From Acanthacorydalis orientalis (Eukaryota > Arthropoda > Insecta > Megaloptera > Corydalidae), in assembly GCA_034766995.1 (NCBI GenBank), contig CM068321.1:15701526-15765525 (forward strand): 64,000 nucleotides of DNA, given 5' to 3'. Every line of letters begins with the position of its first letter. Position 1 is the first letter of the stretch. Below, in pieces: positions 13,874-25,206 of the stretch. A model generated the notes under the pieces. That model did no database searches. It was not told the DNA's origin and saw nothing but the letters and a program-made list of their open reading frames with translations. A program made the translations under genes and the position numbers.

Positions 13874-14787
13874 GCGATATTAATTTTTTATATTCCAGTA
13901 GTCATGTTTATGTCATATTAATATTTTGACCAAAGTATATTTTGTGATCAAATATCGTACCAAATATTTATTTAGAACCCATTAAAATTATTTCATAAGT
14001 ATATATATATATATATATATAATTATATATATATATATATAATTATATATATATATATAATTATATATATATATATATATAATTATATATATATATACAA
14101 TTTTTATATTTTTGTTTAGTTTTATTTCATATAAAAACTTAACTTGACACTAGACTTAAATTATTTTTTTTTAAAGATGTATCATAGTACATTTTATGTT
14201 AGTATTAAATTTATATGTTGTTGATATTTATGATAATCACCAAGAAATAATATTTTTATAAGATTTTTTGACTTTTCTGTTTTTAATGGAATTGAAACCA
14301 CAAAATATTGCCTTTTAAAAAATAAATATATGAAAACATAATAATAACAAACTATTTTTTGAAAAAATATTCAAAATTGGAAAACTATGATATCTTTTTT
14401 GAAAAATCTGATGTGTTTTACAAACAAGGTATGAATTTTTCTCTAACTGTGACAAAAAATACATTTTATACGATTGGAAGCTCTAATTTAAAGTAAAATA
14501 CGGTTTAGTTTAAATATAGATTAGGATTCGTATTACACCGATATAAACTAAAATCTTAATCAATTAAAATTCTAAAATATATGAATTTGACCTCCATATG
14601 TCTTTATATCTCTTTTAGGAATTAAATGTCAGACACATTATAATGTCCGTTATTTTTTTAAAAAATAATTATATTTAAAAAAGTATTTTTAAAAATTATG
14701 TTACTTGTGTTCTTCATTATTTGTTATTTGTACTTATTAACAAATATATATATATATATACACACATATACATATGCATTCATATAA

Positions 14788-14826
<39 letters not shown>

Positions 14827-15051
14827 CATAAATACATATATACATATAAATATATATATATACATATAATTTTCATTTGCCTTTTAGGTAACTTGGATTC
14901 GGAAAAAAGATTATCAATTATTAACAGTGGGATTAACAACTTATAGTAGCGATGAAAGGTTTTTCACTACACAGGGAAAAAACTCACAGGTAAGAACCAT
15001 TTTTGTTGTAGTTGATAAATTTTTAATTTCAGTCGATCGTTTGTAAGTATA

Positions 15052-15102
<51 letters not shown>

Positions 15103-16740
15103 TATATATACCTACATTAATAGTATTTTAGGTCTACACATATGGACATTTAAATTAAAAATAAATAAATTTCCTGCTAAACGTAATTTAATAAAAAAAA
15201 ATATTTTTTTAAAATTTGAAGTAAAATTTATTTTATTATTATTGTTATTTTCCTAACTACTATGTATTCAGGTTTGTATTAACCAGTCCTACACACACTA
15301 GATTATCGAGGATACTATATTATTTGATGACTAGTTATAAGTGCTTGATCTTAAAAATTATATCAAATATATTGTCAAAAACATTTATTTATAGATATGA
15401 TTCTATAATATTAGGTAACTAAGACAGTTCTGTCGTTATAACGTACAATAATTCCAAGAATTGTTTACACTTGTTATGAGATAAAATTCCAAGAATTTTA
15501 ACCTAACGCTACAGAAACTGTATAAAAATTTGTACTGCATTTGGAAAAAAGACAATTACATCAAAGGCGCAGAGAAGGCTTAAAAAATTTTCTGCGGGAG
15601 ATAAATCCATTAAACACGAGACCAGATCAGCCAGATCATCAAATTTAAATATCGACGAATTAGAGACAATGATTGAAACAAATTCCAGTTTAACGTGTCA
15701 ACAGCTTGCAGAATTGTTCAAAGTAAGTGACGAAACAATACGGAAGCATTTACACAAAATTGGATATAGGTGGAAATTAAGTAAACGAATATCTCACGAA
15801 TTAAATCCCAATAAAAAATTACAGTGTCTTACAATTTGTACATCTCTTACTTCACGACAAAATCAGAAAACGTTTTGGATAAAATTTTGACCACTGATGA
15901 AACATGTATTATGTATTCTAACTACAAATGTACTCACCACTGGCTTTCATTAAGAAATCCTGACTCACAAAGTTCTATAGGAAGGTTAACACCATGAAAT
16001 TTTTTTCTCTGTGTTTGGTGGACTTCAAAAAGAATGAGTTCAAAGGAACTCAAACGAGTACACGATGCATTACAACAAAATCAACCAGCACTTGTAAATC
16101 GTAAAATAGTTTTATTTTTGCAAGATAACGCACGACCACACGTTGCAGTAGAGACCAGAACAAAAATTATGAATTTAGGGTGGGATATACTTCCCCATTC
16201 CCCGTATTCCCCAAACATATCTCCCTCAGATTATCATCTATTTTTATCTTTAGACAATCGTATGCGTGGTAAACAGTTTAATAATGAAGAAGAGTTAAAA
16301 ATGGAGATGTCTACATTTTTAAAAATAAAAATAATCAGTTTTATAAAAATGGAATTTATAAATTATCTTCTCGCTGAAAAAAAGGTTGTTCAATGCGAAG
16401 GTGGATATTTTGATGAATAAAATTATTTTATGTAAAAATACACAAGTGTTTTTTTCTCATTTCAAAAACGACAGAACTTTCTTCGTTACCTGATATTATA
16501 ATATTTCTTGGCTTAAAATTTTATTCAATAATTAATAAAAGTGTTTTGTTTGTTTTAGGATTGGATTCTTCATCTAAGATTTGCCAACGAAAACGATGCT
16601 GGACTTTACGAATGTCAAATATCTACACATCCACCTTCAAGTCTCTTTATTGAATTGAAAATTGTTGGTAAATATAACCTTAAACGTTTTATTTAATTTT
16701 GTATCAATGAATCACTATCTTATCTACTACCAATAAGACC

Positions 16741-16798
<58 letters not shown>

Positions 16799-17773
16799 CA
16801 GAAAATAAATTTCTTAGAAGAAGAAACATTTATAAGAAAGATTTTAATAATACGAAAAATAATATTTCCTTTTCAATTCTTTACTGAAACTATTATTTAT
16901 ATAAGAAAAGTATAATTTTAGGACATAGTGATTTTGTTAAACATTAACTGCTTAAATTAAGAATAATATTTATAAGGAAAATATGAATTGTATTCTATGC
17001 AATATTCTTAAAATATCACATCAACAATTAAGTTTATTTATAAGAGTTCTAATAAACATTTCTACTGAGTATACTTTTTATAATATATATTAATTATAAT
17101 ATAATTTTTATATTTTAAAAATAATTTTAACCATAAAGACAACTAATATAAAAAAGAAACTTAAAAGTTTAAAAATATATTAAACTATTTCTCCGTCAAA
17201 AATATTAATATAAGATATATTTTAAGAGAAAAACAATAACAAAAAAAGATACTTCTGCTTGAAGTACATCTAAAAATTATTATTTTTTTTCTTGTTTGAA
17301 TACAACGTTAAATTGAATATTTAAAATACAGCCACGCTGCTTACAACTTCCACATTAATCATCTTATATATTGTAATAACAACTTTATTTCATTAAAAGT
17401 TTTTCATAAGACTTCAAACATTTCCAACGTAATCTAAATAACAAGAACGTGGAAAAAAGTCTGTTTAAAAAGATGTTACTAAAAGTATGAGTATGGTAAA
17501 TTATTTCTTAACAAATATTTATTTATGAAATGGAAATTTGTTTGATTTTCATTATTATTCTTTTCGAAATATATTAAAATTCGTTTACTTTTCAAATTTT
17601 TGTTTTCTTTTTCGCAATAATGATCATTTTTTTTATTCTGGTTACACATATTATTCGAATGTTATCTGTGTCGTTTATCATTTATAAAAATATAATTATG
17701 TTTTATTTCGCAAAAACTATAAATTTATTGTCATGATAAATCTAGGATTCAGTTCTTCTTCCGTTTCCCTATC

Positions 17774-17864
<91 letters not shown>

Positions 17865-19004
17865 GTATATATAAATTATTAAATAAAAAATTATTCTGAA
17901 TCTTCAAATATCATATTATAAAATACTTTAATAATGATAAAATACCTTTGTAAATATTTCAGCTCATTTTTAATTTAATATCTATGAAGAAATGGAATGT
18001 TAAAATATAAAAATCAATATTAATTTAAGTGAAATATAAAATCTAATTGATATGTACGAAAATATATAAAGACTGTATCAATTGTTTGCAGTGCTAACAA
18101 AGTTAAGAAGTAATAAAACTTCAATAAATCGTTATAATTATAATAGAAACTTCTTTATTATTTTGTTCGTATAAAATGATCAATTAAAAGTATACCACCT
18201 TACTTTAATTGGTATGCTTAAAAGTAATACATATTAAAATATTTACAAATTTTATAAAGTTAAATATTTACAAATTATTTCTACACTCATAAATAGAGTA
18301 CCGTATACTACACTAGAATACATGTTGATTGTTTCTATTTTAATTAATAATTGAATCAGTAAATAATATCTTTCAGACTTTTTTTAAAAATAATTTTAAA
18401 TTACGTATTCTATGGTTAAATTAAATAATTTTAGGATGTACTCAACGACTTGTATACTTTTTCAGTACATTGAACTTGTTTGAAGATTGAAATATTTAAT
18501 TTACCTGAAATTCGAAATTGAAGTCATAAATAAGTGTTAACATAGAATTTGAACATTCTATCCAATCTTCAACAATATTTTTCAAAATAGGATTTATTTG
18601 TTATTAACTTAATTATATATATATACATATTTGAAACAATAGTTATAATAAATATAAAAATAAATGAATATTTTTGACAGAAGCACAAGCGGATATCATT
18701 GGTGGTTCTGAAAAAATCGTAAAAGATGGCTCTCCATTGCGACTGACATGTTTAGTACGACGATCGACAGTTCCTTCAGCATACCTTTTTTGGTATCACG
18801 AGACCAGAATGATTAATTTCGACTTGGGTGGTGGTGCAGCTGTGCGACACGGCCGTCATTCAAGTGAATTGTTAATTCCACGTGCAGAAAGACATCATGC
18901 TGGCAATTACACTTGTGTACCATCAAACGCACGACCTGCTAGTGTTCTTGTTCATGTATTAGAAAGTAGGTATTTTTGTCATGTAAATTTAGTTCACATT
19001 TAAT

Positions 19005-19061
<57 letters not shown>

Positions 19062-20088
19062 CTCATAGAGAGTGTTCAGCTATAGATATGCAGTATTTTC
19101 AGAGGTATTGGTGGACATTAAAATATAAAAAATCTAGGAAGTGAAAGATAATTTCAGATTGTTGGAGTTAAATATAGTGTCAAAATACTTTAGATGAAAA
19201 TTATTAACGGGCTTATTTAATTTGTAATGACTGTGTAAATAAACAAGAGAAATAAGTTAAATAAAATTTATAAATTTTTTATAAAATATATTAAACAAAT
19301 AATCTATCTATTTATAACTACTTTTTTTGATTTTTGCAAAGAAAAGGTTTGAAATTTAATTTACAATATCAATGTTTTCAATTTAGGATAATTTTTTTAA
19401 AGAAAATAAGAATAATGTCTACTTTATTAAGTGAGTTCAGTACTAAAAGTACTACTAACAAATTATGAACCATTTTTTAGAATTTGAAGTTATAGAATTT
19501 ATAAAAATAACAAAGTGTAGTAATGATTTCTATGTTTTCATAAATAAATTTAATCGCTTTCTTAGTACATACGGTTGTATTCTGATAATAAATTCCTAAC
19601 AAGTCCATTAAAAAAATTCAGGAATAATTAGTAAAAATTAATAATGAGTAAAATAGTATAGAACACTGATTAGGAAAGTTCTAATTTTCAATTAGAATAT
19701 TACTAATTATATAAATATTTAAATTTATTTTTTAAAACATAAGCATTGTTCTATATAGCATGAATATGTGTTTGTACTTTTATTATGAAAAAATCTGACA
19801 GGCGGTTCTATAAACCGGTTACTCATATTGATCAGAAATAAAATTCGATTGAAAGCGTATTCAAAACCAATCCTTCGTTATGTTACAGATGAACAGCCAG
19901 CAGCGATGCAGCATGGAAGCAAAAGTAACGCAGCTCGTGTGTCAGCAGCCGCTTCGTGCTTTGTTATCAGACATTATAAGCAGCCATGCTATCATTCAAT
20001 ATTGAGGGTCGTTGCAACAAGCCTACAACATATCGGCCCTACGCACCTCCTGCTATACATTCTGCACACGTTACGAATCTGCAGATGA
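9703..20088 (+). CDS. dpr: dpr-family two-Ig neuronal cell-surface protein (spliced gene, 5' end missing)
   Basis: This is the overall gene. The joined coding exons are 9703(?)-9938, 14888-14989, 16559-16667, 18681-18965 and 19889-20088. They read as Ig1 (Cys in LHCEV, Trp in TWIRKKD, then NENDAGLYEC), a linker (ELKIVEAQADIIGG), Ig2 (LRLTCLV, FWYHE, HAGNYTC) and a terminal ENEQPAAMQHGS segment followed by a hydrophobic tail. From knowledge of the family, Dpr proteins sit on neuronal membranes, bind DIP Ig proteins through Ig1 and help specify synaptic partners; the founding fly gene was found through salt-aversion behaviour. Junction phases are 0, 0, 1 and 1, and all use GT/AG sites. The paralog number cannot be fixed from memory: the FWYHETRMIN and ISTHPPSSLFIELKIV stretches recall a dpr13-like member, but that is a guess. 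The exon with the start codon and signal peptide is not identified with confidence. Confidence 0.9.
11809..11875. repeat. (TA)n(TG)n compound microsatellite
   Basis: A (TA)n run passes into (TG)n and an ATG-spaced tail; similar compounds recur near 26909 and 45278. Confidence 0.97.
12130..12780 (-). pseudogene. Possible decayed LINE reverse-transcriptase C-terminus
   Basis: The minus strand, read across stops and frameshifts, gives fragments such as NKEVSI, KMRKFIKVLEKRDDLIEYI and VGGEALL. These resemble the region after the catalytic domain of insect non-LTR retrotransposon reverse transcriptases (T-N-E-E-V-L followed by K-R-R-D-x-L-I-G-H-I-L-R-H). The plus strand is correspondingly pyrimidine-biased. 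No open frame survives and no catalytic motif is visible, so this rests on a faint resemblance. Confidence 0.3.
12901..12996. repeat. Interrupted (TA)n microsatellite
   Basis: Two long TA runs separated by TATGTATATGTATATATATA-type sequence. Confidence 0.97.
13999..14097. repeat. (TA)n with regularly spaced AATT interruptions
   Basis: Four AATT interruptions split runs of (TA)n into blocks of roughly 17-23 bp, giving a higher-order tandem repeat rather than a plain microsatellite. Confidence 0.85.
14742..14862. repeat. Compound (TA)n/TACA microsatellite
   Basis: Several TA runs separated by CACACATA and TACATA variants, ending 25 bp before a dpr exon. Confidence 0.95.
14888..14989 (+). CDS. 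dpr: dpr gene, exon with central Ig1 strands
   Basis: The 34 codons read VTWIRKKDYQLLTVGLTTYS then SDERFFTTQGKNSQ. The Trp is the Ig-core tryptophan, and the W-I-R-x-x-D-x-x-L-L-T-V-G stretch is a hallmark of Dpr proteins. The acceptor is TTTTAG|GTA and the donor CAG|GTAAGA; both ends are phase 0. Long (TA)n tracts flank it (14742-14862 before, 15057-15107 after). Confidence 0.93.
15411..16493 (+). mobile_element. Tc1/mariner transposon, internally deleted
   Basis: Terminal inverted repeats of about 28 bp are visible. The left end starts TTAGGTAACTAAGACAGTTC; the reverse complement of the right end starts TCAGGTAACGAAGAAAGTTC; both continue TGTCGTT. TA dinucleotides at 15409-15410 and 16494-16495 are the target-site duplication expected for mariners. 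The element is 1.08 kb, shorter than the usual 1.25-1.3 kb, in line with lost codons in the transposase. It lies in the same orientation as dpr, inside its intron. The two repeats differ at about three of the first 27 positions, which suggests an old insertion. Confidence 0.93.
15588..16420 (+). pseudogene. Mariner transposase pseudogene (DD34D type)
   Basis: Three blocks are readable. The first (15588-15890, from FSAGDKSIKHE) contains the helix-turn-helix segment LTCQQLAELFKVSDETIRKH and ends early at a frameshift near 15840. The second, in another frame, contains TTDETCIMYSNYKC with the first catalytic Asp (15896-15898). The third (16034-16420) contains KELKRVHDALQQNQPALVNR, FLQDNARPH with the second Asp (16124-16126) and SPYSPNISPSDYH with the third Asp (16229-16231). 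The last two Asp are separated by 34 residues, as in mariner. A segment of some 25-30 codons appears missing between the relic of the VWW motif and KELKRVH, and the N-terminal part is incomplete. The gene cannot make an active enzyme. Confidence 0.9.
16559..16667 (+). CDS. dpr: dpr gene, exon with C-terminal part of Ig1
   Basis: The exon reads DWILHLRFANENDAGLYECQ then ISTHPPSSLFIELKIV plus one base. It contains the D-x-G-x-Y-x-C motif with the second Ig1 Cys, and the I-S-T-H-P-P turn typical of Dpr. The acceptor TTTGTTTTAG|GAT and donor GTTG|GTAAAT give phase 0 in and phase 1 out. A mariner relic ends only 65 bp upstream of this exon, leaving a short native stretch with an intact T-rich tract. 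Confidence 0.93.
16668..18680 (+). other. dpr intron between Ig1 and Ig2
   Basis: Phase-1 intron of 2.0 kb. It contains (TA)n tracts at 16743-16793 and 17778-17873 (about 95 bp, among the longest in the window). No ORF or GC-richer island is seen. The 3' end reads TTTTTGACAG. Confidence 0.8.
17778..17873. repeat. Long (TA)n microsatellite
   Basis: About 95 bp with only a TATG interruption near the end, inside a dpr intron. Confidence 0.98.
18681..18965 (+). CDS. dpr: dpr gene, exon with whole Ig2 domain
   Basis: The exon encodes EAQADIIGGSEKIVKDGSPL, then LRLTCLVRRSTVPSAYLFWY, HETRMINFDLGGG, SSELLIPRAERHHAGNYTC and VPSNARPASVLVHVLE. The Ig2 core is visible as Cys in LTC, Trp in FWY, and Cys in NYTC. 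The NYT triplet is also a potential N-glycosylation site, as in other Dprs. The first codon is split (G from the previous exon plus AA). The donor is GAAA|GTAGGT, phase 1; the alternative GTAG|GTATTT would break the frame into the last exon. A 50-bp (TA)n tract starts about 38 bp after the donor. Confidence 0.95.
18966..19888 (+). other. dpr last intron
   Basis: Phase-1 intron of 0.92 kb, AT-rich, with a (TA)n tract at 19003-19057. The acceptor is TGTTACAG. Nothing else stands out. Confidence 0.8.
19889..20088 (+). CDS. dpr: dpr gene, terminal coding exon
   Basis: After acceptor TGTTACAG the frame reads (A)AT GAA CAG..., giving NEQPAAMQHGSKSNAARVSA and then a Cys/His-containing tail ending in a hydrophobic run (HLLLYILHTLRICR) and TGA at 20086-20088. 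The x-E-x-P-A-A-M-Q-H-G motif directly after Ig2 is a recognised Dpr signature. The final run could be a membrane segment or a GPI-attachment signal, as inferred for several Dprs, but it is short and less regular than usual. A further splice in this exon is therefore possible. Confidence 0.85.
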
Positions 20089-20579
20089 CAACGGGCATAC
20101 TAAATCACTATCAGCGGTCGTGAAGCGGGCTCCCCGACCGCCAAATCATGGTCGAAAAGAAGAAACGCCAACAATGCAACAATGTGTGTACGTGCGTATG
20201 TATGTGACGGTGGTTGGACGCTTGGTTGACTGGTTTGGTTAGTTGGTTGGATGGTCGGTCGTGTGTCGGTCGGTTGGTGGTCAAATAGTTGATGCGACTC
20301 TAATCGACAATGTAAACGGATAATTTGTATTGTGTGATGTATATGTGTGCGTTTTGAAATTGATTAATAACTCTGTTGTAAATGTTTTCATTTTTTTGTC
20401 TCGTTCTGTCACACGTACAATATGTTTCTTTTACGGTGTTGTAGGGTTTTTTTTATTATTAATTCATGATATATGATTTGTGTTTGTGATATTATAACAT
20501 ATACGATAATTCTATATGCGTGATAATGTTTTTCAATAACTGTTATACGTAACATTTAGCCTATATGATTACTAATAAA
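20089..20579 (+). other. Probable 3' UTR of the plus-strand dpr gene
   Basis: GC content stays raised for about 250 bp after the stop, then falls. A G/T-rich stretch with many GGTTGG-like doublets lies at 20208-20280. An AATAAA hexamer at 20574-20579 is a plausible poly(A) signal. ORFs here (for example 20012-20242) overlap the coding exon in another frame and look non-coding. Confidence 0.5.
20574..20579 (+). terminator. Candidate poly(A) signal AATAAA
   Basis: AATAAA lies about 490 bp after the dpr stop, close to where GC-richer sequence gives way to AT-rich sequence. The hexamer is frequent by chance in such DNA, so this is only a candidate. Confidence 0.3.
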
Positions 20580-20756
20580 TAAATTTAACGTTCAATTTCT
20601 GAAGTAGTTTGTTTTAATATGCATGTTAAATCGATTTTCAGAAATATATTATTTGTTTATGTTGCAATATGTTATATGTTTATATATTTTATAAAGAATA
20701 TATGTATAATTACTTTTAATTAAAGTTACTTTTATAAACAACCATACATCTTATAG

Positions 20757-20812
<56 letters not shown>

Positions 20813-21934
20813 CAAAACTTTTTAATTTTAATGCTTTAATAATTTTTAAATAATTTATTCTATTGCATTTATAGTTTGTCAATATTTATGTAATTATATT
20901 GTAATCTATTAAGAAATGCTTTTATTTCTATCAAGAATATGAAAACTTATCAATTTATACGATATTTTACATCGAAAAAAGCTTTCTAGTCTTTCAATAT
21001 ATGTTTTATAAGTAAAATATCATGAATGGACCACTAATTAAAACCTAAGAAAAAATGTTTACTACAAAATATTTTCTAAAAGTACAAGAAATGAAAATAT
21101 TGAATTTTCCATACATTTCTTTGCTTTAAATGTATTATAGGATGTCGCATAGTAAATACAAAACAGTTTATCTAAAAATAATTATTAAAAAGGAATATAT
21201 CTACTTTCTTAATAAATGTTTTCATTATGTTTGCACCTATTTTATGTTTATTTTTTTATTGCAGTGATGATTAGTTTCGGGATATTTTAAGATTATCATT
21301 ACTTGGAAAATACATTCATTTAAATATGATTTGTATACAGCAAGAAGTAAATGTCTCACAGCAGATTTCAGGAAAAGAAAGATAATTACTTTAGATCTCA
21401 TGTCCAGATTTAAAATTTAAAACAAAATTAAGATTGAAGGTAAAAATTTTGATTTTTAAAATATAAAAATACCTTTACATTAAAATACTAAAAATGCCAA
21501 AAATCTATTAGTAATCCAAATATATTTAGCATAACGTTAAATCTTTGTTATTGTAAAAAGATATTTTAAGTAAACGTCACTTATTTTTTGTATAAAAATT
21601 CCTTTTTTAACAATCCTCGCCCAATATCATAAATAAGCATCTAAAACATTCAGTATGTAATTTTATCGTACCTTTTAACCAGATTTATCAACTTATGGTT
21701 TCCATTCTTTTGTCGTAAAAGAAGAGTTATGTGAAGATGATTTTTCTAAATTAATGAAATGAAAAAGTATCAATTTCCATTCCCCAATTGAATAAGAAAT
21801 CAAGATATTTATGATGAAAAAAGTAAGTTTTTATATTTTTTAATAAAATTGTGTGCTGTCATATAACTTTTTAAAAATTAATGTACAAACAATCCAATAA
21901 GAAAACATTTTTGAAACTGTTATTTTAAATGTGT

Positions 21935-21971
<37 letters not shown>

Positions 21972-22823
21972 TTAATATGTATATATGTATGGACAAGTAT
22001 CAGAAAAACACCTTTAGTTTATATTTGTAGTTATACAGAGGATGGAAATTGTGAATGAAATGAAAAAAGATTGTTCGAAGAATTTTGTATTCTTTAGATT
22101 GTAGGATGAAACATATCTTCCATTAAAAGATATGAAATGTCGTTTATTCATGTAAAATTATTTTTTCATATCGCAGTTTAAGAATATTCCATATATGTTG
22201 AAAAAAATAATAAACATTTTTGATTCTTTAAAAGAAAACACTTCAGGCTGCAAAAGTTTGAACATACAGCTGATATTGTTAAAGAATTTATTTAGCTATA
22301 TTTTTATTTATTTCTTTTTGATACATAAGAAATTCTAATTTAGTTTTTCAGCGAACAGTATTTACATACATACGTATATACATAAAAATTAATCAAATTT
22401 GATCTCGACCAATTAAAATCAAATTGAAAATAGCTAAAATTATTTATTTTCCTTAAAAACTTTATTATTCTATTTCTTTGTACACAAATGTTACATTTAC
22501 ATCATTCATAATATATTTTTTAGTACATACGAACATAAATAATAAAATATGTAATTTATAAAAACACTTCATTCCTTCATTAATTTCCAAATAAAGATAT
22601 TCTTTATTATATCATATATAATTGTTTTAAATGAATCTGACTTGTTTGCAATAAACAAAAATGCACGCAACTGAAGAATACTCTTACAGTTCAGAAAAGG
22701 AAGTACCTAATTAGACTAAAAAAATAAAGAATTATTTTTTATATGACTACATTTTCAATATACTACGTTTTTTTTTCGAAAAAAATTATATGAATGTCTA
22801 TATAATTCTGATCATGTAGGAAT

Positions 22824-22927
22824 TCGTGTAATATTAATATCTATAACACTGACAATATTTTAAACCAGTTATTTTATGATAACTGGTTTAAAATATTGTC
22901 AGTGTAGTAGATATTAATATTACACGA
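22824..22927. repeat. Near-perfect foldback (49-bp arms, 6-nt loop)
   Basis: Arms 22824-22872 and 22879-22927 are reverse complements with two adjacent mismatches (ATAACAC against ACTACAC). Outer ends are TCGTGTAATATTA and TAATATTACACGA. Such symmetry implies a recent foldback or MITE-like insertion, or a hairpin RNA locus. No clear target duplication is seen. Confidence 0.9.
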
Positions 22928-23722
22928 CTTACTATATATATATATATATATACATAAAGTGATCATATTAAAAATTATTTGTTGAAAATACAACGATGTA
23001 TGTAAATATAAATAGTTTTTAGAACTTAATTATTCTTTATACAAACAGACTTTAATGTCGAAAAATAAAAATATAAAATGCAATTTCTCTGATATATTAT
23101 ATTTTGTTCAAATCTGTTTTTTTTCTAAGAAAACTTGAATAGAAATCTTTCATTAATTGACAAATAAATTTGTTCAATTATATAAGTATAAAAATAGCTT
23201 AATTATTATTAATAAAGGCAAAAAAGTTTCAAAAATTTTTATTTTTACTTCAGATAAATATTTATTTCGAAATTTTAAAATGTGTATATAAATTATACAA
23301 ATATTTTGAAGTAAAAAATAGATTGAAATACGGAATTATTTCTTTAAAAAAATTACTACCATTTTTAATTATTAGTTGACATATTAATAAATTGAAATTG
23401 TTATCTGATTATAAAATACCCACTGTAGTAATACAATTTATTTCCACTTTTAATTCTGTGCTACTTTTTGCAAAAATAATTTGACCTGATATTAATTTTA
23501 TTAGTTATTTTTTATCTTAAATGTACTTTTCAAATGAGTTAATTTTATTTTACTATTAGTTTTATTTCGAAAACAAACAAAATAAAAATGTCATAAAGAT
23601 ATCATTAAAAAGATTTTATAAGATCGTAAAATTGTAATCTCATATTCTATAGTTTACTTTTGCGAAATTCATAATTTGAAATAATGAGATTTTTTCGTGT
23701 TTCCCTTATATACGAATATATT

Positions 23723-23762
<40 letters not shown>

Positions 23763-23978
23763 ATAAATAATATAAATTAAGAAGTTTGAAGGGTGAAATT
23801 ACAAATAATCCATTAGAATGTAATTTAATTTCGAAATTCATATACAAATTATAACGTTATTATAATGTGGGTGTGTGTTTTTCAATTTCATTTATACCAC
23901 GAATAATTTCCGCCTTTAAAAATAGAGTGCTACTGTATATATACATACTTTCAAGTAAACATACATCTATCTGTATAT

Positions 23979-24027
<49 letters not shown>

Positions 24028-24651
24028 GTATTGTTTTTTGCAGGAATATAACATGTTTATATGTAAATAATATGAAACTACGTCATATTTTTTTAAATTT
24101 TTGCATAAAATTTCAATTTTTTTATCAGAAGTTCAAAGCATTATTTTATTTAAAAATAGATTTTACATTAATGAAACTGTCCATATAAATAAAGATATTG
24201 TTTATATTTTTTAAAAAATAATTTTCTGTAATTTAATTTCATTGTAATATTATGACAAATAATATACATTACTCAAATTAAATAGGAAAAAAATTAAAAT
24301 CTGATACATTGTAATGAATATAAATTATTTTTTTTAAGTAGGAAGATGTATACTTTTTATGAGAACAAATGATTGTTTCAAACGATGAAAATAATTGGAT
24401 CTGGTTGTAATGTTATGTGTTGCGTATATTTTTTATAAACAAACATGAGTAAAAGGAGATAATCAGCTTATTCATAAATAAAATAAGTAGCAATTTTATT
24501 TTTGTTTATTTCATTATTAAATGTTCTCTCGGTTATTTTTTCTGATAACTTGTTTGAACAGTTCTTGAAGATATCTGTTTTTTATATTTATCCTAATTAG
24601 GCACAACTTGATAAATGTACTATATAAATTATTGAGGTTTTATTGTTTAGA

Positions 24652-24719
<68 letters not shown>
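24652..24719. repeat. (TA)n microsatellite
   Basis: About 68 bp with one C interruption. Confidence 0.97.
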
Positions 24720-24722
<3 letters not shown>

Positions 24723-25156
24723 TATTAATTTAGAAATTCTGTCGAAAAGAAAAATAATGAACGACATTTTAAACGACATTTTATAAAAAAGTAAAATATA
24801 TTTAGAATTGAATCTAATCACCAACATAAAATTACATTGGTAAATAAAATATATAGAAGAAAATTGTTGAAAACTTATTATTTAACATAAAATTTTGAAA
24901 TATATTTTTATTTTTATTGTATATTAATTCACAGTCGTTATTTACTATATGAAATATTTGAGCAATAATACTAGAGTAAAATCCAATCATTTACTGAATT
25001 ATGTATATTATTTTTGAAAAAACAATACTTTGAATTAAAATAAACAGATAATATAAGCATGCTTTTTTAAATGTTTACATTCACATTGATTGTTTTAATC
25101 ATCTTCTCTGAATTATTTCACAAATACGCCCAAAAGATTTTTATTAATATAAAAAA

Positions 25157-25206
25157 TCAATAATTACTTACACATTACATTAATATAATGTATAAGTAAT
25201 TATTGA
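25157..25206. repeat. 50-bp near-perfect palindrome
   Basis: TCAATAATTACTTA at the left is mirrored by TAAGTAATTATTGA at the right. The whole 50 bp pairs with itself with two mismatched pairs and no real loop, so it could form a cruciform. Confidence 0.85.

Larger units (their letters stand above)
9939..14887 (+). other. dpr intron (4.9 kb) between the first two Ig1 exons
   Basis: Phase-0 intron. It contains (TA)n tracts at 9968, 10226, 11809, 12901, 13842, 13999 and 14742, a degenerate direct repeat (18 bp, 12080 and 12157) and a likely LINE relic on the minus strand (12130-12780). An 88-codon ORF at 13359-13625 shows no recognisable domain. Confidence 0.6.
14990..16558 (+). other. dpr intron with inserted mariner
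   Basis: Phase-0 intron of 1569 bp, of which 1083 bp is the mariner relic at 15411-16493. A (TA)n tract of about 50 bp is at 15057-15107. The remaining native part before the acceptor is 65 bp and T-rich. Confidence 0.85.

Noticed and set aside
20012..20242. 76-codon ORF across the dpr stop codon
   Set aside because: Out of frame with the terminal exon and running into G/T-rich untranslated sequence.
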